From contig JAGACA010000007.1 of assembly GCA_017614315.1 (NCBI GenBank), positions 132,433 through 196,432 on the forward strand: a stretch of DNA of 64,000 nucleotides, given 5' to 3'. The notes beneath the pieces were generated by a model. That model was given only the letters and a program-made list of their open reading frames with translations. It searched no databases and had not been told where the DNA came from. The stretch's first letter is position 1. The number at the start of each line of letters is the position of its first letter. The position numbers and the translations under genes are program-made. This stretch comes from Clostridia bacterium. Lineage in GTDB: Bacteria; Bacillota; Clostridia; Christensenellales; CAG-138. Positions 53,519-61,687 of the stretch are shown one piece after another.

Positions 53519-55603
53519 ATGAACAGGATAATTGTAAGCGAAATAGGCGACGGCTTTTTCAATCTCGCGCTGGACGGCTTCCTGCTTGAAAAACACAGGT
53601 CGGGAGAGCTTTCGGGCGTCACGCTTTATTTCTTCGTCAATTCCGACGCCGTGATAGTCGGCAGGAATCAGAACGCGTGGCGCGAATGCGACGTCGAGCG
53701 CATGGAAAAGGACGGCGTTCAGCTTGTAAGAAGGCATACGGGCGGCGGCGCGGTCTATCATGACCGCGGCAATCTCAATTTCTCGTTCATAACGGACGAG
53801 AAGCTTTATGACAAGGATAAACAGAACGCGGTCGTCCTGTCCGCGCTCGCGTCGCTCGGCATCGACGCCGAGGTCAACGGCAGGAACGACGTCACCGTCG
53901 GCGGGTACAAGATATCGGGCTGCGCATACGCGCTCTCGGGGACTGCCCGCGGCATGCACGGCACGCTGCTTATAGACACGGACACGGAAAGGCTCGGCGC
54001 GTACCTCACGCCATCCGCCGCAAAGCTCGAGGCGAAGGGGATCAAAAGCGTCAGATCGCGCGTAAAGAACCTCGCCGAGATAGCTCCCGTCACCGTCGAG
54101 ACCGTTAGGGACGCCATAATAGACGCGTTCGAAAAAGCCTACGGCGACTGCGAAAAACCGGCGTTCGTGCGCTCGCATTCCGATCCGTGCCTCACCCCGC
54201 ACGAGGCGTTCGAGAGGGAATACGAAAAGCAGCGCTCGTGGGAATGGCGCATGGGCAAGACGCCCGCGTTCGATCACACCCTTGAGGGCAGGCTGTCCTT
54301 CGGCGAATTCGGGCTCGCGCTGCGCATAAAAGACGGGCGTATCGCCTCGTCGGAGCTCTGCACGGACGCGCTCGATACGACGCTGCCCTCGGAGATAACG
54401 GGGCTGCTCTCGGGCGTCAGGTTCGACCGCGCCTCGATGATCGCCGCGCTCGAAAGGGGCGGAGCCGCGGCACGGGAGCTTGCGGGATACATACGCGAGA
54501 AAGGCGAAGCCATGCTTACGGAAAAAGAAAAGGAGCTTATTATATCCGCAAGGCGCGCGCTCCACGCGGCGCCGGAGCTTTCGGGACGCGAAACGCGCAC
54601 GAAGGAGTACCTCATAAGTTTTATAAAGAAAAACACCTCGCTTGCAGTGCACGACATGGGCGCGTGGTTCTATGCGAAGTACGACGAGGGAGCGGACAGG
54701 ACGGTCGCGGTCAGAGCCGATATCGACGCCGTGTGCGTCGAAGGCGCGGCGCGGCATCTATGCGGGCACGACGGACATTCGGCCTCGCTCCTGGGACTTG
54801 CCATGCTTCTTGGCAAAAGGCCGATCGGCAGGAACGTGATACTCCTCTTTCAGCATGCCGAGGAGACCGGCGCGGGGGCGAAGGAGTGCCTTAAGCTGTT
54901 CGATCTCGAAAAGGTCGACGCCGTTATCGGCTGCCATAACATACCGGGAAGACCGATGGGCACGGCGCTCATAAAGGGCGGGACCTTTGCCTGCGCTTCC
55001 TGCGGGATGGATATCTCGCTCAGCGGGAAACCCACGCACGCGGCGTATCCCGAAAACGGTCTGAACCCGTCGGAAGCGCTCGCGCTTTTGACGCTGAAGG
55101 CGGGCGAGCTCGCGAATAAGACCGCGGAGAAGCATGCGTGCATGACGCTGTCGACGGTCGTCGGCATGAGGGCGGGGGAGAGAGCGTTCGGCGTCGCGGC
55201 GTCCGAAGCGAGCCTGTGGCTCACGCTCCGCTCGGAAAAAACGGAGGCGCTCGACGAGCTCATACTGCGCATGAAGGAATACGCTTCGCTCATTGCAAAA
55301 GAAAAAGGGCTCGCCCTCGAGATAAAGCTCGAGGACGTGTTCCCTGCGACGGTCAACGACGGCGCGCTCCTTGAAAAGGCGGAGCGGCTGTTCAAAAAGG
55401 AATTGATCGATTATGCATACCTTGACGAGCCCTTCCGCTGGTCGGAGGATTTCGGGCATTACCTAAAGCGCGCGCCCGCGTTCTTCTTCGGCGTCGGCTC
55501 GGGCGAGGATACCGCCCCGCTCCACACCGAGCGCTATTCCTACCCGGACGAACTTGCCCCGCTCACCGCGGAATTGATGTATAAGCTGGCGAAGGGATCG
55601 TGA
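53519..55603 (+). CDS. Lipoate-protein ligase A fused to an M20 amidohydrolase
   Basis: One open frame of 694 residues. Residues 1 to about 330 are lipoate-protein ligase: NLALDGFLLE, RRHTGGGAVYHDRGNLNFSF (lipoyl-AMP loop) and the Lys in VTVGGYKISGC, followed by the usual accessory domain. From residue 332 an M20 amidohydrolase begins (ISARRALHAAPELSGRETRT) with metal ligands in VRADIDA, LCGHDGHSASLLG, FQHAEETGAGAKE and GCHNIPG. There is no stop between the halves; an internal ATG at 54512 has a weak AAAGG upstream, so separate expression of the hydrolase is possible. The upstream frame to 53330 is not coding. The predicted mRNA is leaderless. Combined lipoate release and reattachment is my inference. 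Confidence 0.92.
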   Translation: MNRIIVSEIGDGFFNLALDGFLLEKHRSGELSGVTLYFFVNSDAVIVGRNQNAWRECDVERMEKDGVQLVRRHTGGGAVYHDRGNLNFSFITDEKLYDKDKQNAVVLSALASLGIDAEVNGRNDVTVGGYKISGCAYALSGTARGMHGTLLIDTDTERLGAYLTPSAAKLEAKGIKSVRSRVKNLAEIAPVTVETVRDAIIDAFEKAYGDCEKPAFVRSHSDPCLTPHEAFEREYEKQRSWEWRMGKTPAFDHTLEGRLSFGEFGLALRIKDGRIASSELCTDALDTTLPSEITGLLSGVRFDRASMIAALERGGAAARELAGYIREKGEAMLTEKEKELIISARRALHAAPELSGRETRTKEYLISFIKKNTSLAVHDMGAWFYAKYDEGADRTVAVRADIDAVCVEGAARHLCGHDGHSASLLGLAMLLGKRPIGRNVILLFQHAEETGAGAKECLKLFDLEKVDAVIGCHNIPGRPMGTALIKGGTFACASCGMDISLSGKPTHAAYPENGLNPSEALALLTLKAGELANKTAEKHACMTLSTVVGMRAGERAFGVAASEASLWLTLRSEKTEALDELILRMKEYASLIAKEKGLALEIKLEDVFPATVNDGALLEKAERLFKKELIDYAYLDEPFRWSEDFGHYLKRAPAFFFGVGSGEDTAPLHTERYSYPDELAPLTAELMYKLAKGS

Positions 55604-55827
55604 TTCCGGGGAATTGGGACGCCTCCGCTTCACAGATAAACGTTTGCTTTCCGACTTTGTTTGAGAGATCGTGCCCCCGGCTGGGGCGTTTGGACACTTT
55701 CGGGCTGACCTCGTCGGCACAGCCGACGAGGCGGATCTCACCCGCGCAGCGAGAACTGTTTTTATATCCTGCCTGCGTGCCGCTGCGCTTTGAGTTTTTC
55801 CTTTCGAAAAAACTCGACGGATACGAA
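55604..55827. other. Structured intergenic region without a gene
   Basis: About 220 bases rich in hairpins, including CCTCGTCGGC-ACA-GCCGACGAGG (55710s-55730s) and GAGTTTTTC/GAAAAAACTC near 55800. Reading frames across it look spurious. It could be a dispersed repeat or a processed 3' region; I cannot compare copies here. Confidence 0.4.
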
Positions 55828-55862
55828 ACAATAAAAGGATCGCGGTGCGATCCTTTTATTGT
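55828..55862. terminator. Terminator of tRNA-Glu, two-way
   Basis: A perfect 16-base-pair stem (ACAATAAAAGGATCGC / GCGATCCTTTTATTGT) with a three-base loop; U-rich on both strands. Confidence 0.9.
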
Positions 55863-55863
55863 T

Positions 55864-55939
55864 TGGTACCTGGTAGGGGAGTCGAACCCCTGTTACCGCC
55901 GTGAGAGGGCAGCGTCCTAGGCCACTAGACCAACCAGGC
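55864..55939 (-). tRNA. tRNA-Glu (anticodon CTC)
   Basis: 76 bases with encoded CCA. Acceptor GCCTGGT/ACCAGGT, D-arm, anticodon stem CTGCC/GGCGG with loop CTCTCAC, T-arm AGGGG-TTCGACT-CCCCT. The loop gives anticodon CUC, reading GAG. It is flanked by its own promoter and a strong terminator, so it is a single-gene unit. Confidence 0.95.
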
Positions 55940-55974
55940 ATATATGTAAACCGCTTTTTGGGCGGGCATTGACT

Positions 55975-56002
55975 ATTATACAGATTTACCGCCGTTTGTC
56001 AA
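55975..56002 (-). promoter_or_regulatory. Promoter of tRNA-Glu
   Basis: Reverse strand TTGACA (55997-56002) and TATAAT (55975-55980), both perfect, 16-base spacer. Confidence 0.88.
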
Positions 56003-56059
56003 TAGCAGTCCAAGATATATTTTCGAAAAAATTTTTTCACAGCAATCCCAAAATAGAGG

Positions 56060-56088
56060 TTGAAACCGGATCGATCATATAGTATAAT
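56060..56088 (+). promoter_or_regulatory. Promoter of the dockerin protein gene
   Basis: TTGAAA (56060-56065) and TATAAT (56083-56088), 17-base spacer. A leader of about 60 bases holds a small GGTCAT/ATGGCC hairpin and ends with AGGAGG before the ATG. Confidence 0.82.
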
Positions 56089-56156
56089 GTATATGTATAC
56101 TTGTGGTCATGCGTATGGCCGACATAATGTACTAATCTTTTCAGGAGGAAAACAAC

Positions 56157-58193
56157 ATGACAAGAAAACTCTTGAGCATCCTCGTTGCCGTCATCATGGT
56201 GATGGCTCTCGTTCCGATCGGCGCTCTCGCAGCAGGGCATGCCGCGGCCGAGACCGCCAACGTGTCAGAGTTTGCAAAGAAGTCCGAAAGGAACCCGCGC
56301 ACTGCGGCTAATACGGACGAGTATGTCAAAACGTTCCGTGCGCCCGAGCGTACTGCGGCTGAAACGGAACGCGACAACGTGATCACCTCGGTCGAGGTCA
56401 CCGGCTTTGCTGCTCCCGAATGGGGCGCGGCCATCAATACCGCCGCCTATGCCGTTCCCGACGGAGCGCATTATTCGATTCACGAGGCCAATTGGGCTTA
56501 CTGGGGATCCAGGGCGACTTGGCTGAATGAGGGCGACCTGTTCAATAACGATAAGGTGTACTATTACTGCTCGATAGAGATCGTGCCCGATGACGGATAC
56601 ACCTTTGCCGATGACGTCAACATCCTCATCAACGGCAGCACTCAGTATGTCGATCCCGCCTATTCCGGGTATGACGCGGATTATGAAATGTTCTTTGTCT
56701 GCACCATCGACTTCACGGTAGACAATCCCAATCCGCCCGATGAGGAGCACACCATTACCAAGATCGAGGTCAACGGTTTCGTCGAGCCCGCGTGGAAAGC
56801 TTATGCCGACACTTCCGTGCTGACCGTTCCCGCCGGCGCTCACTATTCCATCGATCCGAATTACACGCTGTGGTTCTGGTACTATGGCTGGGACAGCGGT
56901 TATCTTGAAAACGACGACGTTTTCGACGACGATTCCGTTTACTACTATCTCCAGGTTGCGATCGTTCCCGAGGACGGCTATACGTTTGACGAGAACGCCG
57001 AGTTCCTCATCAACGGCTCCGACGAGTTCATCGATGAAAGCGGCTATGCCGCCACCTACGGTCTCTTCTATGCTATCACCGACAACTTCACGGTCGTTAA
57101 CCCCAACGCCATACTGACCGTCGAGGTCAACTATAACGATCCCGTCTGGGGCGGAACGATTGAAGATACCGAGGTCTCCATCCCCGAGGACGCTGATTAC
57201 GAGATCCTCGAATACTACTGGGAATGGGAAGAAGGAGAGGATTATGACGATCTCTACGAGGACGAACTGTTCGACAGCGAGACCAGGCGCTACTACCTAT
57301 ACATCGCGCTCGCTCCTCTCGGCGAGCATGACTTCAGCGGCTATACCACCGCTCTGGTAAACGGCGATCCGTACATTGCCGATCCCGATTACACCGGGTA
57401 TTATTCGGACTACCATGTGTTCGTGATCAACACCATGTACTACACCGTGACCGATCCCGACACCACCGTCGCCGTATTCGATTTCGATACCGATCCTCTT
57501 GCCGAGGGCTGGAAGTTCATCGATAAGGACAACGATCATGTGACCGACTGCAACTGGTATTGGTTCAATTATCCCGATTCCTCCTCTTACTTCTACAGCT
57601 ATCAGGGCAAGGGCCTCATCACCTCTGCGTCCTGGGCTTCCGGTTACGGCGCTCTTGAGCCCGACAACTGGGCGATCTCTCCCGCCGTTACCGGCGCGAC
57701 CGAAATGAGCTTCTATGTATCCGCTTCCAGCGCCTACTGGTGCGAGGAACACTTCGCGGTATACGCGGGCACCGCTCCGAGACCCGATCAGATGACCGAA
57801 GTCTTTGCCGAGACCGAAGCGACCGGCGAGTATGTAAGGTATGAAGTCGATCTCTCCGAGTTTGCCGGCCAGACGATCTACATCGGCTTCCGTCATTTCA
57901 ACTGCGTCGATAACTACAGGCTCGAGATCGACCATGTCGTTCTCTCGAGGCCCGTTGTATGGGGCGACGCCGACTGTGACGCTCAGCTCACCGCTGCAGA
58001 CTCGCTCCTGATCATGCGTCTGGTTCAGGGCATTATCACCGAGGACGACATCGACGTCAGGTTCCTTGACGTCAACGCCGACGGCAAGATCGACCTGGTC
58101 GACGCGCTGCTTGTACTCCGCAAGGTTATGGGCATCTTCACCGATCCGTTCCCCGCGGAGGCGTCAGTCGATCCCGAACCCAAAGGCGTCTGA
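56157..58193 (+). CDS. Secreted three-repeat protein with choice-of-anchor J and dockerin domains
   Basis: A 678-residue exported protein. The signal peptide is residues 1-27 (basic start, LLSILVAVIMVMALVPIGAL, cleavage near ALAAG). Three homologous repeats follow at about 76-190, 199-315 and 319-433, each Tyr-, Trp- and Asp-rich, with a shared IVPDDGYTF/ILINGS pattern (third copy weaker). Residues 438-597 resemble the choice-of-anchor J/cleaved-adhesin beta-sandwich (ASWASGYGALEPDNWAISPA). A type I dockerin at 601-661 has two calcium loops, DADCDAQLTAAD and DVNADGKIDLVD. It should attach to a cohesin-bearing scaffold or cell surface. It uses more T-ending codons than its neighbours. The target ligand is unknown. 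Confidence 0.92.
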   Translation: MTRKLLSILVAVIMVMALVPIGALAAGHAAAETANVSEFAKKSERNPRTAANTDEYVKTFRAPERTAAETERDNVITSVEVTGFAAPEWGAAINTAAYAVPDGAHYSIHEANWAYWGSRATWLNEGDLFNNDKVYYYCSIEIVPDDGYTFADDVNILINGSTQYVDPAYSGYDADYEMFFVCTIDFTVDNPNPPDEEHTITKIEVNGFVEPAWKAYADTSVLTVPAGAHYSIDPNYTLWFWYYGWDSGYLENDDVFDDDSVYYYLQVAIVPEDGYTFDENAEFLINGSDEFIDESGYAATYGLFYAITDNFTVVNPNAILTVEVNYNDPVWGGTIEDTEVSIPEDADYEILEYYWEWEEGEDYDDLYEDELFDSETRRYYLYIALAPLGEHDFSGYTTALVNGDPYIADPDYTGYYSDYHVFVINTMYYTVTDPDTTVAVFDFDTDPLAEGWKFIDKDNDHVTDCNWYWFNYPDSSSYFYSYQGKGLITSASWASGYGALEPDNWAISPAVTGATEMSFYVSASSAYWCEEHFAVYAGTAPRPDQMTEVFAETEATGEYVRYEVDLSEFAGQTIYIGFRHFNCVDNYRLEIDHVVLSRPVVWGDADCDAQLTAADSLLIMRLVQGIITEDDIDVRFLDVNADGKIDLVDALLVLRKVMGIFTDPFPAEASVDPEPKGV

Positions 58194-58210
58194 TCAAACT
58201 ATGACATTAA

Positions 58211-58240
58211 GGCTCCGTGCCAAAAGGCGCGGAGCCTTTT
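58211..58240 (+). terminator. Terminator after the dockerin gene
   Basis: GGCTCCGTGCC-AAAA-GGCGCGGAGCC, an eleven-pair stem with one G-U pair, followed by TTTTTATATTTT. Confidence 0.9.
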
Positions 58241-58257
58241 TATATTTTCCTTATGTA

Positions 58258-58286
58258 TTGAAATCACGAAATACTTGCGATATAAT
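58258..58286 (+). promoter_or_regulatory. Promoter of glyA
   Basis: TTGAAA (58258-58263) and TATAAT (58281-58286), 17-base spacer, about 40 bases before the ATG with TGGAGG. Confidence 0.85.
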
Positions 58287-58327
58287 CTATCTATCCCAAT
58301 ATCGGAAAAACTAAATGGAGGCATTTC

Positions 58328-59566
58328 ATGATTCAGTTTGACCTTATCCGCGCGCACGATCCCGAGCTCTGCGATTATATGGAGCAGGAGCTTGCCCGTC
58401 AGCGCGACCATCTGGAGCTCATCGCATCCGAGAACTTCGTTTCAGAGACCGTAATGGCCTGCATGGGCAGCCATCTTACCAACAAGTACGCCGAGGGTTA
58501 TCCCGGAAAGCGCTACTACGGCGGCTGTGAAAAGGTCGACATGGTCGAAGACCTCGCAAGGGAAAGGGCAAAGCTGCTCTTCGGCGCAGATCACGCCAAC
58601 GTCCAGCCCCATTCCGGCGCGCAGGCCAACCTCTCCGTTTACTTCGCGCTCCTCAATCCCGGTGACACCATCCTCGGCATGAACCTCTCCCACGGCGGCC
58701 ACCTCACCCACGGCAGCCCCGTCAACATGAGCGGCAAGTATTTCCACTTTGTGCCCTACGGCGTCTCCGACGTGGACGAGCGCATCGATTATGACGAGCT
58801 CGAAAGGCTCGCCGTCGAAAACCGGCCCAAGATGATCGTCGCTGGCGCCAGCGCGTATCCCCGCGCCATCGACTTCGAGCGCATCTCCAAGATCGCCCAG
58901 AAGGTCGGCGCGATCTTCATGGTCGATATGGCTCACATCGCCGGCCTTGTAGCCGCGGGTCTGCACATGAACCCCGTGCCCTATGCCGACGTCGTCACCT
59001 CCACCACGCATAAGACCCTTCGCGGTCCCCGCGGCGGCATGATCCTCTGCAAGGAGCAGTACGCCAAGGCCATCGACAAGGGCATTTTCCCGGGCACCCA
59101 GGGCGGTCCGCTCATGCACATCATCGCCGCCAAGGCCGCCTGCTACGGCGAGGCCTTAAAGCCCGAGTTCAAGGCGTATCAGCAGCAGGTCGTCAGGAAT
59201 GCCGCCGTCCTCGCCGAGTCCCTTGCGGATAACGGCATGAGGATCGTCTCCGGCGGTACCGACAACCACCTCATGCTCGTCGACCTCACCCCCGTCGGAC
59301 GCACCGGCAAGGACGTCGAGCATTGGCTCGACGCGGCGAACATCACCGTCAACAAGAACACCATCCCCAAGGAGACTCTGAGCCCCTTCGTTACCAGCGG
59401 TCTGAGGATCGGCACCCCCGCCGTCACCACCCGCGGCTTCAAGGAGGATGATATGAAGATCATCGGTTCCCTTATCGCCAGGGTCGCTCTCGAGGGCGAG
59501 ACCGCGATCCCCGAGGTCAAGGCAAAGGTCATTGAGCTCACCAACGCTCATCCCCTTTACGAATGA
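58328..59566 (+). CDS. glyA: Serine hydroxymethyltransferase
   Basis: A PLP enzyme that converts serine and tetrahydrofolate to glycine and methylene-tetrahydrofolate. The 412 residues include [33 protein letters not shown], the PLP lysine in [15 protein letters not shown] and the C-terminal [15 protein letters not shown]. Length is standard. It is a single-gene unit between the dockerin terminator and its own hairpin terminator at 59588. The GC-rich codon use contrasts with the dockerin gene before it. Confidence 0.98.
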   Translation: MIQFDLIRAHDPELCDYMEQELARQRDHLELIASENFVSETVMACMGSHLTNKYAEGYPGKRYYGGCEKVDMVEDLARERAKLLFGADHANVQPHSGAQANLSVYFALLNPGDTILGMNLSHGGHLTHGSPVNMSGKYFHFVPYGVSDVDERIDYDELERLAVENRPKMIVAGASAYPRAIDFERISKIAQKVGAIFMVDMAHIAGLVAAGLHMNPVPYADVVTSTTHKTLRGPRGGMILCKEQYAKAIDKGIFPGTQGGPLMHIIAAKAACYGEALKPEFKAYQQQVVRNAAVLAESLADNGMRIVSGGTDNHLMLVDLTPVGRTGKDVEHWLDAANITVNKNTIPKETLSPFVTSGLRIGTPAVTTRGFKEDDMKIIGSLIARVALEGETAIPEVKAKVIELTNAHPLYE

Positions 59567-59587
59567 TCGCAGGCCGAAACAAGCCGT

Positions 59588-59618
59588 GCGGGAAAGCATA
59601 AGCTTTCCCGCTTTTTTT
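59588..59618 (+). terminator. Terminator of glyA
   Basis: GCGGGAAAGC-ATAA-GCTTTCCCGC followed by seven T, a ten-pair perfect stem. Confidence 0.93.
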
Positions 59619-59627
59619 ATTTTTTTA

Positions 59628-59656
59628 TTGTTTACGACAATGTTTTGTGGTATTAT
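59628..59656 (+). promoter_or_regulatory. Promoter of the small membrane protein-ABC exporter operon
   Basis: TTGTTT (59628-59633) and TATTAT (59651-59656), 17-base spacer, extended by TGTGG. Confidence 0.68.
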
Positions 59657-59690
59657 TATTCTGTTAAAAAATGTGCCGAGGTTTGACTTG

Positions 59691-59903
59691 ATGAGAAGAT
59701 TGACGGCGTGGATCGGTATCGTGCTCGCAGCGGCGGGATTCGCCCTGCTCGTACTCTCTATCTGGCTCAACATCTATTACCTGATCCCCATCGGGATGAT
59801 ACTCGCGGCGTTCATCGCGCTCCTTATCGCGAAGAGGATGCCGTCCGACGCGGATAAGGGCAGGGACGCTGAACCACAGGAAGGGGAGGACGCCCGTGAG
59901 TAA
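59691..59903 (+). CDS. Small two-helix membrane protein
   Basis: I do not recognise a family. From ATG 59691 (GAGG upstream at 9 bases) it is 70 residues: two adjacent hydrophobic segments (IGIVLAAAGFALLVLSIWL and IPIGMILAAFIALLIA) and an acidic tail. It overlaps the ABC exporter start by 8 bases, so co-translation is likely and it may be an accessory to that transporter. I rejected the longer frame from 59532 because it begins inside glyA and crosses the glyA terminator. Confidence 0.78.
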   Translation: MRRLTAWIGIVLAAAGFALLVLSIWLNIYYLIPIGMILAAFIALLIAKRMPSDADKGRDAEPQEGEDARE

Positions 59904-61671
59904 GAGGAAGAGGAGCAATATCGCGAGGTTCGCGTCCTATTATCGTCCGCATATACCTCTGTTTGCGGCCGATATGTTCTGCGCGCTCCTGATCTCTGCG
60001 GTGGATATCGTCTATCCGCTTATCTCGAGAAAGGCGCTGAACGAATACATTTATCCCGATTCGCCTCTTCTGAGGCCGTTCGTGATACTCATCGCGGTAA
60101 GCGTCGCGATGCATATCGTACGCGCCGCGTGCAACTATATAGTGACCTATTACGGGCACGTCCTCGGCGTAAGGATCGAAGCCGATATGCGCCGCGACGT
60201 GTTCACGCATATGCAGAGGCTCGGCTTCAGCTTCTATGACAAGTCCCGCACAGGCAAGCTGATGGCAAGATGCACGACCGACCTCTTCGACGTCGTGGAG
60301 CTCGCGCACCACGGCCCCGAGGACGTGTTCATCTCCATCGTGACGTTCGCGGGCTCGTTCATCGCCATGCTCACGATCAACTGGCGCCTTGCGCTGGTCC
60401 TGATCGCGACCGTTCCGCTGATGATGATATTCGTGATGTATCTGAGGAAGCGCCTGCACCTTACCTCCAGAAAGGTCAAGGAGAGCGTCGCCGTCATCAA
60501 CGCGGACATCGAATCGGCGATCTCCGGCGTGCGCGTCGCAAAGGCGTTCACGAACGAGGAATACGAGGTCGAAAAGTTCGAGCGCGGCAACGAGAACTAC
60601 ATCGCCGCAAAGGGCAAGAACTACAAGGCGATGGGACAGTTCATGTCAGGTATGGAGTTCTTTACGTCGATACTCCGGGTGATCGTGCTTGGCGTCGCGG
60701 GGCTTCTGATTATACTCAGAAAGGGCAGCATGACAACCAACGATCTCGTCGTGTTCCTGCTCTACATATCGTCCTTCACGAACCCAATCCGCAAGCTTGC
60801 TATGTTCATGGAACAGTACACGGCGGGCATGGCGGGCTTCACCCGCTTCGTCGAGATAATGGACACCGACCCGACGATATTCGATAAGCCCGGAGCCGTC
60901 GATCTCGAAAACGTCAAGGGCGATATCGAGTTCAAAAACGTCACGTTCTCCTACGACGCGGGACGCAGCGTGCTCGAGGATATCAGCCTCACCGTGCCGC
61001 ACGGCAGGACGGTCGCTCTCGTCGGCCCCTCGGGCGGCGGCAAAACGACGCTCTGCCATCTGATACCGAGGTTTTACGACGTTTCGGGCGGCTCCATCTC
61101 GATCGACGGGCACGACATAAGGGACGTCACGCTCCATTCGCTCCGCGGGAATATCGGCATAGTCCAGCAGGATGTGTTCCTCTTCGCGGCTTCGATCAAG
61201 GACAATATCCGCTACGGCAGGCTCGATGCGACCGACGAGGAGATAATCGATGCGGCCAAGGCGGCGGAGATACACGACGACATAATGAAGATGCCCGACG
61301 GCTACGACACCGTGGTCGGCGAAAGGGGCATAACCCTTTCCGGCGGACAGAAGCAGAGGGTGAGCATCGCGAGGATATTCCTCAAGAACCCGCCGATACT
61401 GCTCCTCGACGAGGCTACCAGCGCCCTCGACTCCGCGACGGAGGCGAGGATCACCGAGGCGCTCGAAAGGCTGAGCCAAGGCCGCACGACGCTCGTCATC
61501 GCCCACAGGCTCTCGACCGTAAGGAATTCGGACGAGATAATCGTCATCGACGAAACGGGCATACTCGAGCGCGGCAGCCATGACGAGCTGATGAAGATGG
61601 GCGGGGCATACAAGCTCCTGAACGACGCGCAGAACCTTCTGTACGGTTCGAGGGAAAGAGCAAAAAAATAA
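59896..61671 (+). CDS. ABC exporter, fused permease and ATPase
   Basis: A 591-residue half-transporter. Six membrane helices (about residues 15-310) are followed by the ATPase domain: Walker A VGPSGGGKTT, signature ITLSGGQKQRVS and Walker B ILLLDEATSALD. It starts with GTG at 59896 after GGGGAGG. It resembles lipid or multidrug exporters of the MsbA group; the substrate is unknown. The first and third genes of this run are a small membrane protein and a DUF2804 protein. Confidence 0.93.
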   Translation: MSKRKRSNIARFASYYRPHIPLFAADMFCALLISAVDIVYPLISRKALNEYIYPDSPLLRPFVILIAVSVAMHIVRAACNYIVTYYGHVLGVRIEADMRRDVFTHMQRLGFSFYDKSRTGKLMARCTTDLFDVVELAHHGPEDVFISIVTFAGSFIAMLTINWRLALVLIATVPLMMIFVMYLRKRLHLTSRKVKESVAVINADIESAISGVRVAKAFTNEEYEVEKFERGNENYIAAKGKNYKAMGQFMSGMEFFTSILRVIVLGVAGLLIILRKGSMTTNDLVVFLLYISSFTNPIRKLAMFMEQYTAGMAGFTRFVEIMDTDPTIFDKPGAVDLENVKGDIEFKNVTFSYDAGRSVLEDISLTVPHGRTVALVGPSGGGKTTLCHLIPRFYDVSGGSISIDGHDIRDVTLHSLRGNIGIVQQDVFLFAASIKDNIRYGRLDATDEEIIDAAKAAEIHDDIMKMPDGYDTVVGERGITLSGGQKQRVSIARIFLKNPPILLLDEATSALDSATEARITEALERLSQGRTTLVIAHRLSTVRNSDEIIVIDETGILERGSHDELMKMGGAYKLLNDAQNLLYGSRERAKK

Positions 61672-61687
61672 AAGCGGGAGGGACACC

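Noticed and set aside
55463..55831. Minus-strand frame between the M20 end and the tRNA
   Set aside because: It overlaps the C-terminal M20 coding region and has the low-complexity Arg/Ser/Ala composition of a shadow frame.
55600..55920. Plus-strand frame across the tRNA-Glu region
   Set aside because: Its tail (LVGESNPCYRRERAAS) is the complement of the tRNA and occurs opposite tRNA genes generally; no start signal or conservation.
59532..59690. Upstream extension of the small membrane protein
   Set aside because: It starts inside glyA in another frame and reads through the glyA terminator.
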